Of a stretch of 51,349 bases of DNA, positions 1 through 6,797 are shown piece after piece. The DNA lies in the NCBI GenBank assembly GCA_963640685.1, contig CAVIAA010000013.1:1-51349 (forward strand). Direction: 5' to 3'. Within the stretch, counting starts at the first letter, position 1; each line of letters opens with the position of its first letter. The stretch comes from SFEL01 sp963640685. Lineage in GTDB: Bacteria; Bacillota; Clostridia; Christensenellales; CAG-138. The notes under the pieces were generated by a model. It saw only the letters and a program-made list of their open reading frames with translations. It did not search any database and had not been told where the DNA came from. The translations under genes were made by a program, and so were the position numbers.

Positions 1-266
1 CGGCAGGAACGAAATATACCGTGACCGAGAGCGACAACAGCGGCTACACCGTAACGGTAAACAACACCAGCGCGACCACCGCATCGGGCACCATTGAGGA
101 AAGAGAAAACGCAACTGCGGCCTTTAACAACTACAAGGCAGGGGGAGGCAGCAGCCACCACTATTACCCCAATCCCACACCCATACCCCCGATAATCGTA
201 AATCCCCCCAAGACCGGCGACATGACGATTTGGCAGAGCATACTGAGCTTCTTCGGGATAATTTAA
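1..266 (+). CDS. C-terminal end of a Cna-B/SpaA-like cell-surface protein (partial)
   Basis: The reading frame is open from the left edge (codons from base 3) and stops at TAA 264-266, so only the last ~87 residues are visible. The start of the fragment (GTKYTVTES..GYTVTV) resembles the closing strands of a Cna-B / SpaA-type beta-sandwich repeat found in Gram-positive adhesins and pilins. A Gly/Ser/His then Pro-rich linker follows, ending in PPKTGD and a short hydrophobic tail (MTIWQSILSFFGII). PPKTGD resembles a sortase sorting motif, but the hydrophobic segment is short and the usual positively charged tail is missing. It may be a divergent sorting signal or may not be anchored. Inferred role: surface adhesin or backbone. 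The N-terminal part lies outside the window. Confidence 0.7.
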   Translation, partial: AGTKYTVTESDNSGYTVTVNNTSATTASGTIEERENATAAFNNYKAGGGSSHHYYPNPTPIPPIIVNPPKTGDMTIWQSILSFFGII

Positions 267-280
267 TTTGACAAAGCAAA

Positions 281-315
281 AGCCCCCAGGCCAAACGGTC
301 GGGGGGCTGTTTTAT
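281..315. terminator. Bidirectional Rho-independent terminator
   Basis: Stem AGCCCCC (281-287) pairs with GGGGGCT (302-308), followed by TGTTTTAT on the plus strand and by a T4 run on the minus strand. It lies between the surface-protein stop (266) and the convergent serine acetyltransferase stop (324), so it can serve both. Confidence 0.8.
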
Positions 316-323
316 GCGCCGCG

Positions 324-1136
324 CTATTGAAGGTTGCGCTGATGAGTCACGGGGTGGGCGGCGTAAACGGTGTTTCCCGCCTCAACGGATTCGGTAAGCC
401 AAACGTTGCCGCCGATAACGCAGTTATCGCCAATTACGGTGCTGCCGCCGAGAATTGTCGCGCCGGAGTATATAACGACGTTGTTGCCGATATCGGGGTG
501 GCGCTTTATGCCCTTAACAGGCGTTCCGTCGGCGTTGGTAGGGAAGCTCTTTGCGCCGAGGGTAACGCCCTGATACAGCTTAACGTGCTCGCCGATTGTG
601 GTGGTTTCGCCTATAACGACGCCGGTGCCGTGGTCAATGAAGAAATAGCGGCCGATAGCAGCGCCGGGGTGAATGTCAATGCCGGTGTTGCGGTGGGCAA
701 TCTCGGTCATGAGCCGGGGGAGAATAGGCACCCGCAGCTTATACAGCTCGTGAGCGATGCGGTATATGCTTATCGCCTCAAACCCGGGGTAGGCAAGCAT
801 TATCTCCTCGATGCTCACGGCGGCGGGGTCGCCCTCGTAGCCCGCCTGAGCGTCCGTCTCAAGCGCGGCCTTAATTTCCGGCAGGGCGTCCACAAGCGCA
901 TCTGACACCTCCTGATATCCCTCCGGCATAACCCGTATAACGCAGTCCGCAACGGCGTTCCTGAGCCTTGCGCCGTTGCCGAGGTTGCAGCCGAACATGT
1001 TTGGATACATCGCGCTGCGAAGCGTTTGCAAAAGCTCCGCCGTCTGCTCGGTAAGCCCGGCATACCCCCCGCAGGTGCAGCCGGCGTTTGGGCAGGCAAA
1101 GCCGCCGCAAAGCGGAAAATCAAACTTGTTTGCCAT
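324..1136 (-). CDS. cysE: Serine O-acetyltransferase
   Basis: 270 residues. It transfers acetyl from acetyl-CoA to L-serine, giving O-acetylserine for cysteine synthesis in the cytoplasm. The middle carries the family signature (YPGFEAISIYRIAHELY at ~117, then TGIDIHPGAAIG and FIDHGTGVVIGETT), and the C-terminal ~100 residues are a left-handed beta-helix of hexapeptide repeats (IGEHVKLYQGVTLG, IGNNVVIYSGATILGG). The catalytic Asp-His pair in IDHGTG is present. Odd: the N-terminus has four cysteines in 13 residues (Cys10, 15, 20, 22), which I do not recognise as usual in this family; they could bind metal or sense redox state. The gene starts 3 bp after the flavodiiron stop, so the two are co-transcribed, which suggests a link between thiol synthesis and oxygen/NO defence. 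Family call is secure. Confidence 0.93.
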   Translation of the reverse strand: MANKFDFPLCGGFACPNAGCTCGGYAGLTEQTAELLQTLRSAMYPNMFGCNLGNGARLRNAVADCVIRVMPEGYQEVSDALVDALPEIKAALETDAQAGYEGDPAAVSIEEIMLAYPGFEAISIYRIAHELYKLRVPILPRLMTEIAHRNTGIDIHPGAAIGRYFFIDHGTGVVIGETTTIGEHVKLYQGVTLGAKSFPTNADGTPVKGIKRHPDIGNNVVIYSGATILGGSTVIGDNCVIGGNVWLTESVEAGNTVYAAHPVTHQRNLQ

Positions 1137-1139
1137 AGC

Positions 1140-2294
1140 CTACCTGCAAAGCTCCTTTGCCATGCATTCGATATCCGCCCTGTTTTGTTCGTTCAGCGCG
1201 GAGCGTATGGTGACGGTCGCGTCGATATAGGTGATATTTTTGCTCTTTTCCAGCATAGTCCTCATGGTTTTTGCGGCGGTCGGCGCCCAGCTGCCGTTTT
1301 CAATGAAGCCGACGGTGCGGTTCTGGTAGCCGCGCTCGGTAAGGTGCTCGATAAAGCTTTTCATAAACGGGAAAACGTCGCCGTTGTAGGTGGTAGTTGC
1401 GAGAACCAGCCTGTCGTAGCGGAAGGCATCCTCGACCGCCTCCGCCATGTCGCAGCGGGCAAGGTCGCTGAGCGCGGCCTTGCAGCCGAGGCTCTCGAGC
1501 TTTTCTGCGAGCAGCCTTGCGGCCTTTTCGGTGTTTCCGTAAACCGAGGTGTAGGCGATGCAGACCCCCTCGCTCTCCGCAGCGTAGGAGGACCAGATAT
1601 CGTACAGATTGATATAATGGCTGAGGTCGTCGGAAAGCACCGGCCCGTGCAGCGGGCAGATGATGCTTATATCCAACCCTGCGGCCTTTTTAAGAACCGC
1701 CTGAACCTGCGCGCCGAATTTGCCGACTATGCCGAAATAATACCTGCGCGCCTCGCAGTCCCATTCCTCGTCCGGCGTATCCAGCGCGCCGAACTTGCCG
1801 AAGCCGTCAGCCGAGAAGAGCAGCTTTGCCGCGCTGTCGTAGCTCATCATGACCTCCGGCCAGTGTACCATCGGCGCCATTATGAAGGTCAGCTCGTGGT
1901 TGCCGAGCGAGAGCTTATCCCCCTCTTTGACCGTCAGGGTGCTTTTGCAGAGCCCGGCCCCAAAGAACTGGTCGATCATGCCGAAGGTCTTTGCGTTGCC
2001 AACGACCGTCGCCCCGGGGTATACCTCGAGAAAGCGGGCGATATTCGCGGAGTGATCCGGCTCCATGTGGTGTATTATCAGGTAATCCGGCTTTCTGCCG
2101 TCAAGCGCCTTTTCGATGTTTCCGAGCCATTCGCTGCCGAATGCCGCATCCACCGTGTCCGTAACGGCGATTTTTTCGTCGATTATAACATAAGAATTGT
2201 AGGCTATGCCGTTGGGAACGACATACTGCCCTTCAAACAGATCCTTCCCGTGGTCATTTACGCCTACATAGAGTATATCGTTTGCTATAAACAT
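1140..2294 (-). CDS. Flavodiiron protein (A-type flavoprotein; O2/NO reductase)
   Basis: 384 residues from the ATG at 2294, chosen over an upstream ATG at 2324 because AAAGGA lies about 9 bp before it and the product then begins with the family-typical MFIAND. N-terminal half: metallo-beta-lactamase fold with the diiron motif H76-x-E78-x-D80-H81 (HMEPDH). C-terminal ~140 residues: flavodoxin domain with the FMN loop TSVYGNTEKAA. Members reduce O2 to water or NO to N2O in anaerobes, using electrons from rubredoxin or F420H2-type donors. No rubredoxin gene is next to it. It is upstream of cysE with 3 bp between them, so one operon. Likely role: oxygen or nitric-oxide detoxification in a strict anaerobe. 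The preferred gas cannot be told from sequence. Confidence 0.92.
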   Translation of the reverse strand: MFIANDILYVGVNDHGKDLFEGQYVVPNGIAYNSYVIIDEKIAVTDTVDAAFGSEWLGNIEKALDGRKPDYLIIHHMEPDHSANIARFLEVYPGATVVGNAKTFGMIDQFFGAGLCKSTLTVKEGDKLSLGNHELTFIMAPMVHWPEVMMSYDSAAKLLFSADGFGKFGALDTPDEEWDCEARRYYFGIVGKFGAQVQAVLKKAAGLDISIICPLHGPVLSDDLSHYINLYDIWSSYAAESEGVCIAYTSVYGNTEKAARLLAEKLESLGCKAALSDLARCDMAEAVEDAFRYDRLVLATTTYNGDVFPFMKSFIEHLTERGYQNRTVGFIENGSWAPTAAKTMRTMLEKSKNITYIDATVTIRSALNEQNRADIECMAKELCR

Positions 2295-2372
2295 ATCATC
2301 ATTTCCTTTCGGCCTTGTTTTCAACTGATATTACCACAATGCCGGTGCTTTTTCAATGCGGGGCGGGCAAAA

Positions 2373-2399
2373 TAAAAAAAAGCCCCGCGGGGCTTTTTG
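2373..2399 (-). terminator. Rho-independent terminator of the lipoprotein gene
   Basis: Hairpin AGCCCC-GC-GGGGCT (2381-2394) is flanked by A8 on the left and T5 on the right, so it can work in both directions. On the minus strand it follows the lipoprotein stop at 2416 and precedes the flavodiiron gene. Confidence 0.85.
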
Positions 2400-2415
2400 C
2401 CGCGGGGCAGGGGTT

Positions 2416-2964
2416 TTAGCGTATGGCTTCGGCATAGGCGGAAACATCGCTCTTTGATGCGCCGCCTTGGAAGGTCATGGAGTAGGCATAGCCGTTGTCA
2501 CTCCATACGGCGGCATATACCATGCCGTCCTTGCCGCGGGTATCGATATGGCGGTTTTCGCTCTCAATGCTGCTCGCCTCTGTATACTTGTTATAGTCGC
2601 CGCTTATGTCGTCCGTGCCCTTGGCCTTGCGGAAGCGCATTATTTCGCTTTCGCTGCTTTCGCCGCTGAAGTATATTATCTCTATCATCTCGCCCTCTAT
2701 CACGCGGTAGGCTATCAACTTCGCCTCGATGCCCTCAGGCAGCGTCATTTCAAAGCCTGCGAGCTTCTCTGCTTCCGCAATATCCGCGCAGTCGGTAAAG
2801 GGGTTTGGTACCTCTACTGTTTCTCCGCCAAGCTCGCCCGCGTCGTCGATAACAGCGACCTCGGGTTCGGCGGTCTCGGCTCCGGTAGTACCGGCAGGGG
2901 CGGAGCAGGCCGCGGCAGAGAGAGCCATTACACAGCACATGGTGATCGCAATAAGCTTCTTCAT
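2416..2964 (-). CDS. Lipoprotein sharing a domain with the neighbouring anti-sigma protein
   Basis: 182 residues with a lipoprotein signal (MKKLIAITMCCVMALSAAAC, lipobox at SAAAC). The mature part is acidic near its start and ends in an ~70-residue region with DDISGDYNKY..GMVYAAVWSDNGYAYSMTF. The same pattern (EDISGDYSTY..GYTAAVWTDNGFSFALY) occurs in the extracytoplasmic part of the anti-sigma-like protein at 3769-4398. Both resemble DUF4367-type domains that often hang from ECF anti-sigma proteins. It is divergent from the sigma gene and carries the same promoter pattern (3029-3059), so it is probably a target of that sigma factor, perhaps feeding back on the sensor. Function unknown; lipoprotein call is firm, regulon link is inferred. 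Confidence 0.8.
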   Translation of the reverse strand: MKKLIAITMCCVMALSAAACSAPAGTTGAETAEPEVAVIDDAGELGGETVEVPNPFTDCADIAEAEKLAGFEMTLPEGIEAKLIAYRVIEGEMIEIIYFSGESSESEIMRFRKAKGTDDISGDYNKYTEASSIESENRHIDTRGKDGMVYAAVWSDNGYAYSMTFQGGASKSDVSAYAEAIR

Positions 2965-3028
2965 AGTTCAGATATCTCCTTCAAATTTAATGCTTTTGCT
3001 AAGGGCGGGCTTTCTTGCCGCCTCTGCA

Positions 3029-3059
3029 ATATATACAACCGACAGCGCCGTAAAGTTGC
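3029..3059 (-). promoter_or_regulatory. Predicted ECF-sigma promoter of the lipoprotein gene
   Basis: On the minus strand GCAAC (complement of 3055-3059), 13 bases, then CGGTTGTATATAT (complement of 3029-3041). The same two blocks with the same spacing occur at 4414-4444, and a close variant at 3129-3158. Identity and spacing argue for one sigma factor acting on all three. Confidence 0.65.
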
Positions 3060-3128
3060 GCTTGCAAAAAAATATTTTGCGCCATGGTATGGTATAATTG
3101 CTATATCGCAACTATAATGCGGCCGCGT

Positions 3129-3158
3129 GCAACATATGCGCCGCTTGCGTTGTTATAT
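3129..3158 (+). promoter_or_regulatory. Predicted autoregulatory ECF-sigma promoter
   Basis: GCAAC (3129-3133), 13 bases, then GCGTTGTTATAT (3147-3158), 28 bp before the sigma start codon. The -35-side block TGCAACATAT is identical to the one at 4413-4422, suggesting the sigma gene activates itself. Confidence 0.6.
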
Positions 3159-3185
3159 AGGTATAAAAAATCTGCGGAGGAAGAT

Positions 3186-3785
3186 ATGTATTCACTTGAC
3201 ATGACATTGCCCGTGCCGCCCCTGATGCGGCTCTTCGGGCGGCTGCGGCGCATACTGGTGCTTTTTGAGGCGGAGCTGCTGACGTTTTCCCCTGTCGGCG
3301 CGGAGAATGCGGCAAGGGCGGAAAAGGCGCTTCAAAGCTACGGCAACTCGCTGCTGCGGCTCGCCTTTTCCTATATGCACAACATGCAGGACGCCGAGGA
3401 CGCGCTGCAGGATACGCTGATACAGTATATGCGCAAGGCGCCCGCCTTTGAAAGCGAGGAGCGGGAAAAGGCATGGCTGATAACAGTTACCTGCAACATA
3501 TGCAAGAACAAGCTGCGGCACACAAAGCATCTCAGGGAGGACGAGCTCACCGACATAATACCGGACGAGAGGCAGGCGGAGGATCTTTCCGTCGTTTGGG
3601 AGTGCGTAAAGAGCCTGCCGGATAAATACAGCGAGGTGCTGCATCTATACTATTACGAGGGGTACAGCATAAAGGAGATCGCGGACATGCTCGGCAAAAA
3701 CGAGGCCACAGTCCGCTCGCTTATGAGCCGCGGCAGGAATATGCTCAAGGCTCCCTTGGAGGATATATATGGATACGAAGAATAA
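3186..3785 (+). CDS. ECF-type RNA polymerase sigma factor
   Basis: 199 residues from the ATG at 3186, preceded by GGAGG (3176-3180); an upstream in-frame ATG at 3084 has no such site and would swallow the promoter. Region 2 is visible at ~43-100 (LLRLAFSYMHNMQDAEDALQDTL..AWLITVTCNICKN) and region 4 at ~140-190 (LPDKYSEVLHLYYYEGYSIKEIADMLGKNEATVRSLMSRGR), as in the SigW/RpoE group. The first ~40 residues are a longer than usual hydrophobic/basic lead. The stop overlaps the next gene by 17 bp, the classic sigma/anti-sigma arrangement. It probably recognises the GCAAC-N13-CGGTTGTA pattern found upstream of itself, the divergent lipoprotein and the stalk protein. The inducing signal, perhaps an envelope stress, is unknown. 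Confidence 0.9.
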   Translation: MYSLDMTLPVPPLMRLFGRLRRILVLFEAELLTFSPVGAENAARAEKALQSYGNSLLRLAFSYMHNMQDAEDALQDTLIQYMRKAPAFESEEREKAWLITVTCNICKNKLRHTKHLREDELTDIIPDERQAEDLSVVWECVKSLPDKYSEVLHLYYYEGYSIKEIADMLGKNEATVRSLMSRGRNMLKAPLEDIYGYEE

Positions 3786-4398
3786 GCAAAAGGGCGGCTA
3801 CGACGTTTTGATGGATAATATTAAGGTAACGCCGGAGATGGAGCAGCGTATAACCGAGCGGCTGCGCGAGGAATGGCGCAACAGGCGGCGCAGCGCAAGG
3901 CGAATGATGTATATAGGCATATGCGCCGCAGCGGCCGTGCTGTGCATAACGCTTATGCCGAGGCTTACGCAGCAGACCGAACAGCAGGAGCAGCAGATGA
4001 CAGGCGTAATGGCGGTCGCTCCGCAGTATTTTGACACCGTTGAGGAGGGGCTTGCGGCGATAAGCTACGACCCGGTGCTGCCGAACGGTATCGATGGCGG
4101 CGTTGAGGGCTGCGCTGTGATAGACGGCAATATGCTTCAGGTACGCTATTCCTGCGGCATCACCTGGCGCACGGCGCCCGGCAGCGAGGATATAAGCGGG
4201 GATTACAGCACATACGAGAATACTCAAACGGCACAAGCGGCCTCCGGCGCCGAGGTAACGCTAAAGGGCGGCGCGGACGGCTACACAGCGGCGGTATGGA
4301 CTGACAACGGCTTCAGCTTTGCTCTGTATTCCGATGAGCCGCTTAGCGAAGACGCAGCAATGGGCATAATAAACAGCGCAGCCGCCGCGGAAAAATAA
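3769..4398 (+). CDS. Membrane anti-sigma factor-like protein
   Basis: 209 residues, overlapping the sigma gene by 17 bp. Layout: basic cytoplasmic N-terminus of ~45 residues, one membrane segment (~46-62, MMYIGICAAAAVLCITLM), and an outside domain of ~145 residues. The cytoplasmic part lacks an obvious HxxxCxxC zinc anti-sigma motif, so the family is not proven by sequence; position and topology make the case. The outer domain shares the DISGDY..AAVWTDNGFSF pattern with the lipoprotein 2416-2964, consistent with a DUF4367-like sensor. Inferred role: hold the sigma factor at the membrane and release it on an envelope signal. It could instead be a plain membrane protein encoded next to the sigma gene. 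Confidence 0.72.
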   Translation: MDTKNKQKGGYDVLMDNIKVTPEMEQRITERLREEWRNRRRSARRMMYIGICAAAAVLCITLMPRLTQQTEQQEQQMTGVMAVAPQYFDTVEEGLAAISYDPVLPNGIDGGVEGCAVIDGNMLQVRYSCGITWRTAPGSEDISGDYSTYENTQTAQAASGAEVTLKGGADGYTAAVWTDNGFSFALYSDEPLSEDAAMGIINSAAAAEK

Positions 4399-4413
4399 TT
4401 TTTCCGCCCCGCT

Positions 4414-4444
4414 GCAACATATTCCCTTCGGCGGTTGTATATAT
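4414..4444 (+). promoter_or_regulatory. Predicted ECF-sigma promoter of the stalk-domain protein
   Basis: GCAAC (4414-4418), 13 bases, CGGTTGTATATAT (4432-4444), about 65 bp before the ATG at 4509. It matches the lipoprotein promoter exactly in both blocks and in spacing. Confidence 0.65.
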
Positions 4445-4508
4445 GGCAGAACGGTGCGGTGAGCGCCGGAAAAACAGAAATACAAACCAGAAAGGAATAG
4501 AAAAGAAA

Positions 4509-5390
4509 ATGAAACGGATAATTGCTGTAATACTGTTGGGACTTATGATGCTCTCCTCTGCCTCCGCGTTTGCGATAGTCGGCCAGTATGAGATAGTCGT
4601 GGACGGCAAGGCGACCCGCGCAATGGCGGTTATGGATGAAGGAACGCTCATGGTGCCTATGAAGGCTGTATGCAAGGCGCTGGGCTACAAGATAACCTAT
4701 AAGTCCGCCGACAATGCCTACCACATCGAAAATGGCACCAACGCCTGCGATATCGCGATGGACAGCAGCGTATACACCGTGTACGCCGTGAACGGCATGG
4801 CGGGTACCACCTCCCCCACAGACCTCGGCTCCGAGCCCAAGGTGATATCCGGCACGACCTACATCCCTGCGGAGCTCATAAGGGTACTTCTTGGTAACTC
4901 CAGCAGCGCACTCAAGACCGAGGGCGAGGTGCTCTATATAAGCAGCACCGGCGACAATAAAAAGGACGACAAGAAGGACAATAACAGCGAAAAGACCTAC
5001 AGGGTAAAGGTAAACGGCAGGCGGGTGAGCGGCATGGGCCGCACCGTTGAAGGCACCGTAATGGTCCCCCTCAAGAGCGTTGCAAAGGCGCTGGGCTACA
5101 AGGTGAGCTATAGGTCCGCAAGCAAGGCCTATCACATTCAAAACGGTACCAACGCCTGCGATATCGCGATGGACAGCAGCGTATACACCGTGTATGCGGT
5201 GAACGGCATGGCGGGTACCACCTCTCCTACCGACCTTGGCGCCGAGCCGCAGTATATCGGCAAAACGCTGTACGTACCTGTTGAGCTGTTCCGCGTTCTG
5301 CTCGGCAACTACGACGAGGCGGTCACCATAAGCGGCAGCAATATTCTCATCAAGGAAGTGAGAATAGGCTGCGCCAACCCCAACGCATAA
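4509..5390 (+). CDS. Secreted protein with two copper-amine-oxidase-N-like (stalk) domains
   Basis: 293 residues from the ATG at 4509, chosen because the signal peptide MKRIIAVILLGLMMLSSASAFA begins there and AAAGGAA lies upstream. After the signal come two copies of a ~125-residue stalk domain of the copper amine oxidase N1 type (VPMKAVCKALGYKITY.. and VPLKSVAKALGYKVSY.., each ending in Y-P-x-E-L-x-RVLLGN), joined by a charged linker of Lys, Asp and Asn. Such domains are common in secreted wall-associated clostridial proteins and are not themselves enzymes. The two copies are nearly identical over ~30 residues and at DNA level, implying recent duplication or gene conversion. The gene carries the same predicted ECF promoter as its neighbours. 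Role: probably envelope-associated; exact function unknown. Confidence 0.82.
   Translation: MKRIIAVILLGLMMLSSASAFAIVGQYEIVVDGKATRAMAVMDEGTLMVPMKAVCKALGYKITYKSADNAYHIENGTNACDIAMDSSVYTVYAVNGMAGTTSPTDLGSEPKVISGTTYIPAELIRVLLGNSSSALKTEGEVLYISSTGDNKKDDKKDNNSEKTYRVKVNGRRVSGMGRTVEGTVMVPLKSVAKALGYKVSYRSASKAYHIQNGTNACDIAMDSSVYTVYAVNGMAGTTSPTDLGAEPQYIGKTLYVPVELFRVLLGNYDEAVTISGSNILIKEVRIGCANPNA
4737..4829 (+). repeat. Internal direct repeat, copy 1
   Basis: 93-base segment encoding TNACDIAMDSSVYTVYAVNG and the following residues. It is matched by 5148-5240 with only a few third-position differences. Confidence 0.85.
5148..5240 (+). repeat. Internal direct repeat, copy 2
   Basis: Second copy of the segment at 4737-4829. 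Near identity at silent sites, unlike the more diverged flanks of the two domains, points to recent conversion or strong constraint. Confidence 0.85.
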
Positions 5391-5421
5391 GGCAAAACGA
5401 AAAGCATAAGGGCAGAAAAAA

Positions 5422-5455
5422 GGCCGGCGCATTTGCGCCGGCCATTGCTTTTATT
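5422..5455. terminator. Bidirectional terminator
   Basis: Stem GGCCGGCGC / GCGCCGGCC (5422-5443) with A6 before it and TTGCTTTTATTT after. It separates the convergent stalk-protein gene and the HMA gene; its right edge touches the HMA stop codon. Confidence 0.85.
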
Positions 5456-5711
5456 TACCGAACACCGAGGCAAACAGCCCCTTTTTCTCGTATGGCTCGC
5501 TTTGATAATCCAGCACCTTATAGCCGGTAGCCTCAACCGCCGCCCTGACCTTATCCTCAGGCAGCTCCTCATCGGATATTATCACCGTCTCGCCCTTTGA
5601 ATGGGACGAGGTGACCTTATCCACCTTCACGGCGTTGCGTATCGCATCGTTGACATGGCTTTCGCACATCGTGCACATCATGCCGTCGATATCCAGCGTT
5701 GCTTTGAACAT
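5451..5711 (-). CDS. Heavy-metal-associated (HMA) domain protein
   Basis: 86 residues from the ATG at 5711, set by AGGAGG about 10 bp upstream; a longer frame to 5768 has no such signal. It is a single HMA domain (metallochaperone fold) with the metal-binding loop GMMCTMC (CxxC) near residue 10, ending in YKV before a short charged tail (YEKKGLFASVFGK). CxxC HMA proteins bind soft metals such as Cu(I) or Zn(II) and hand them to P-type ATPases. It lies 26 bp after the DtxR-type regulator and is probably co-transcribed with it, opposite the feo operon, so it belongs to a metal-homeostasis group. No copper ATPase is visible nearby. Confidence 0.85.
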   Translation of the reverse strand: MFKATLDIDGMMCTMCESHVNDAIRNAVKVDKVTSSHSKGETVIISDEELPEDKVRAAVEATGYKVLDYQSEPYEKKGLFASVFGK

Positions 5712-5737
5712 TTTGCCTATCCTCCTCTTTATATGTC

Positions 5738-6109
5738 TTACTTTATACGCGCTCTTGCGTGGTCGCATATCGCGTTGTAGGTCTTGTCGCTCAGGTCGTG
5801 CTCCATCTTGCAGGCGTCTGCCTCCGCAGTTGCTTCGTCAACACCTATCGAAACGAGGAACTTGGTCAGCGTGTGATGTCTGTCCAGCATCTTTTTTGCT
5901 ATCTCCATGCCGGATGGCGTGAGGGTTATCAGCCCCTCCTCGTCCATGGTTATATGGCCGCTGGCCTTCAGCCGCTTTGTCGTGTAGGTGACGCTCGGCT
6001 TGGTAACGCCGAGGTAATCCGCGATATCTATCGAGCGGATGTAGCCGTGCTTTTCAAGCATCATAAGCATCGCCTCGAGGTAATCCTCGGTTGCTCTCAT
6101 TATTTTCAA
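5738..6109 (-). CDS. DtxR/MntR-family metal-dependent regulator
   Basis: 123 residues. Winged helix-turn-helix at the N-terminus (ATEDYLEAMLMMLEKHGYIRSIDIADYLGVTKPSVTYTTKRL) followed by the metal-binding/dimerisation helices (MLDRHHTLTKFLVSIGV..EADACKMEHDLS); the Glu-x-x-His pattern in KMEHDLS and the tandem His in RHH fit DtxR/MntR metal ligands. No SH3-like third domain, as in short MntR-type members. TTG at 6109 is the likely start, with AAAGGA about 9 bp upstream; ATG at 6100 is an alternative. It is divergent from feoAAB and probably represses those genes when Fe(II) (or Mn(II)) is replete, acting on the inverted repeats listed between 6174 and 6815. Confidence 0.88.
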   Translation of the reverse strand: MKIMRATEDYLEAMLMMLEKHGYIRSIDIADYLGVTKPSVTYTTKRLKASGHITMDEEGLITLTPSGMEIAKKMLDRHHTLTKFLVSIGVDEATAEADACKMEHDLSDKTYNAICDHARARIK

Positions 6110-6173
6110 ACAGCATCATCCTTTCGTATTTTTATAGCAGAGTATAGCCCGATACGTCTATAATTAACTGTTA

Positions 6174-6191
6174 GGTTAGCAAACTCTAACC
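6174..6191. promoter_or_regulatory. Metal-regulator operator, site 1 (regulator promoter)
   Basis: GGTTAG-N6-CTAACC, a perfect 6-6-6 inverted repeat. On the minus strand it sits in the spacer of a TTGCTT-N17-TAACCT promoter reading into the DtxR-type gene. The arms match the inner half of the classical DtxR box. Confidence 0.65.
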
Positions 6192-6237
6192 GAAAAAGCA
6201 AGGGAAAAATTTTATTTAAATTTGGCGTAAAAAGATG

Positions 6238-6266
6238 TTGACAAAACGGGTTAGGGCTATTAAACT
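6238..6266 (+). promoter_or_regulatory. Predicted feoA promoter with overlapping operator site 2
   Basis: TTGACA (6238-6243), 17 bases, TAAACT (6261-6266). A degraded copy of the operator (GGTTAG-N6-TAAACT, 6249-6266, one mismatch) covers the spacer and -10, so a bound repressor would block polymerase. Confidence 0.65.
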
Positions 6267-6273
6267 ACATAGC

Positions 6274-6291
6274 AGTTAAAGGTACTTAACT
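6274..6291. promoter_or_regulatory. Metal-regulator operator, site 3 (feoA leader)
   Basis: AGTTAA-N6-TTAACT, perfect inverted repeat just before the feoA ribosome site. Same 6-6-6 geometry as sites 1 and 4. Confidence 0.7.
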
Positions 6292-6308
6292 TTGAGGAGG
6301 GATTCGGT

Positions 6309-6521
6309 ATGATGCCCCTTGATTTGGCAGATATGGGCGAGGAGAACATAATAAAAAAGGTGGGCGGCACACCGGAGGTCAAGAAGCACCTTGAGGATCT
6401 GGGCTTTACGGCGGGAGGGACGGTCACCGTCGTGTCGGCTATGGGCGGCAACGTGATAGTAAAGGTAAAGGAATCACGAATCGCGATAAGCCGCGAAATG
6501 GCGCGCAAGATAATGGTTTGA
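6309..6521 (+). CDS. feoA: FeoA family protein (first copy)
   Basis: 70 residues. Small SH3-like FeoA fold with the typical LEDLGFTAGGTVTVVSAMGGNVIVKVKESRIAISREMARKI. FeoA proteins act in the cytoplasm with FeoB in Fe(II) uptake, probably by contacting its G domain. GAGGAGGG lies 7 bp before the ATG at 6309 (a second ATG follows directly). First gene of the operon; the promoter and two operators lie within 75 bp upstream. It is diverged from the second FeoA, so they are probably not redundant. Confidence 0.93.
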   Translation: MMPLDLADMGEENIIKKVGGTPEVKKHLEDLGFTAGGTVTVVSAMGGNVIVKVKESRIAISREMARKIMV

Positions 6522-6560
6522 TTATATTTAATAAGAGTATATATAAGGAGAGAAGGACTT

Positions 6561-6782
6561 ATGAAAACGCTGAAGGAAACTAAAATAGGCGAAACCGTAA
6601 AGGTCGTCAAGCTCCACGGCGAGGGCCCCGTAAAGCGCCGCATAATGGACATGGGCATAACCAAGGGCATAGAGGTCTACGTTCGCAAGGTAGCGCCGCT
6701 GGGCGACCCGATTGAGGTGACGGTGCGCGGCTATGAACTGAGCCTCCGCAAGGCGGATGCCGAGATGATAGAGGTAGAATAA
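6561..6782 (+). CDS. feoA: FeoA family protein (second copy)
   Basis: 73 residues (KETKIGETVKVVKLHGEGPVKRRIMDMGITKGIEVYVRKVAPLGDPIEVTVRGYELSLRKADAEMI). It contains the more canonical FeoA core MDMGITKG and PLGDPIEV. It lies 39 bp after the first FeoA and 58 bp before feoB, with its own AAGGAG site. Two FeoA proteins ahead of one FeoB is a recurring clostridial arrangement; the pair may form a heteromeric partner of FeoB. Confidence 0.94.
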   Translation: MKTLKETKIGETVKVVKLHGEGPVKRRIMDMGITKGIEVYVRKVAPLGDPIEVTVRGYELSLRKADAEMIEVE

Positions 6783-6797
6783 AAAATTTTGATCGGC

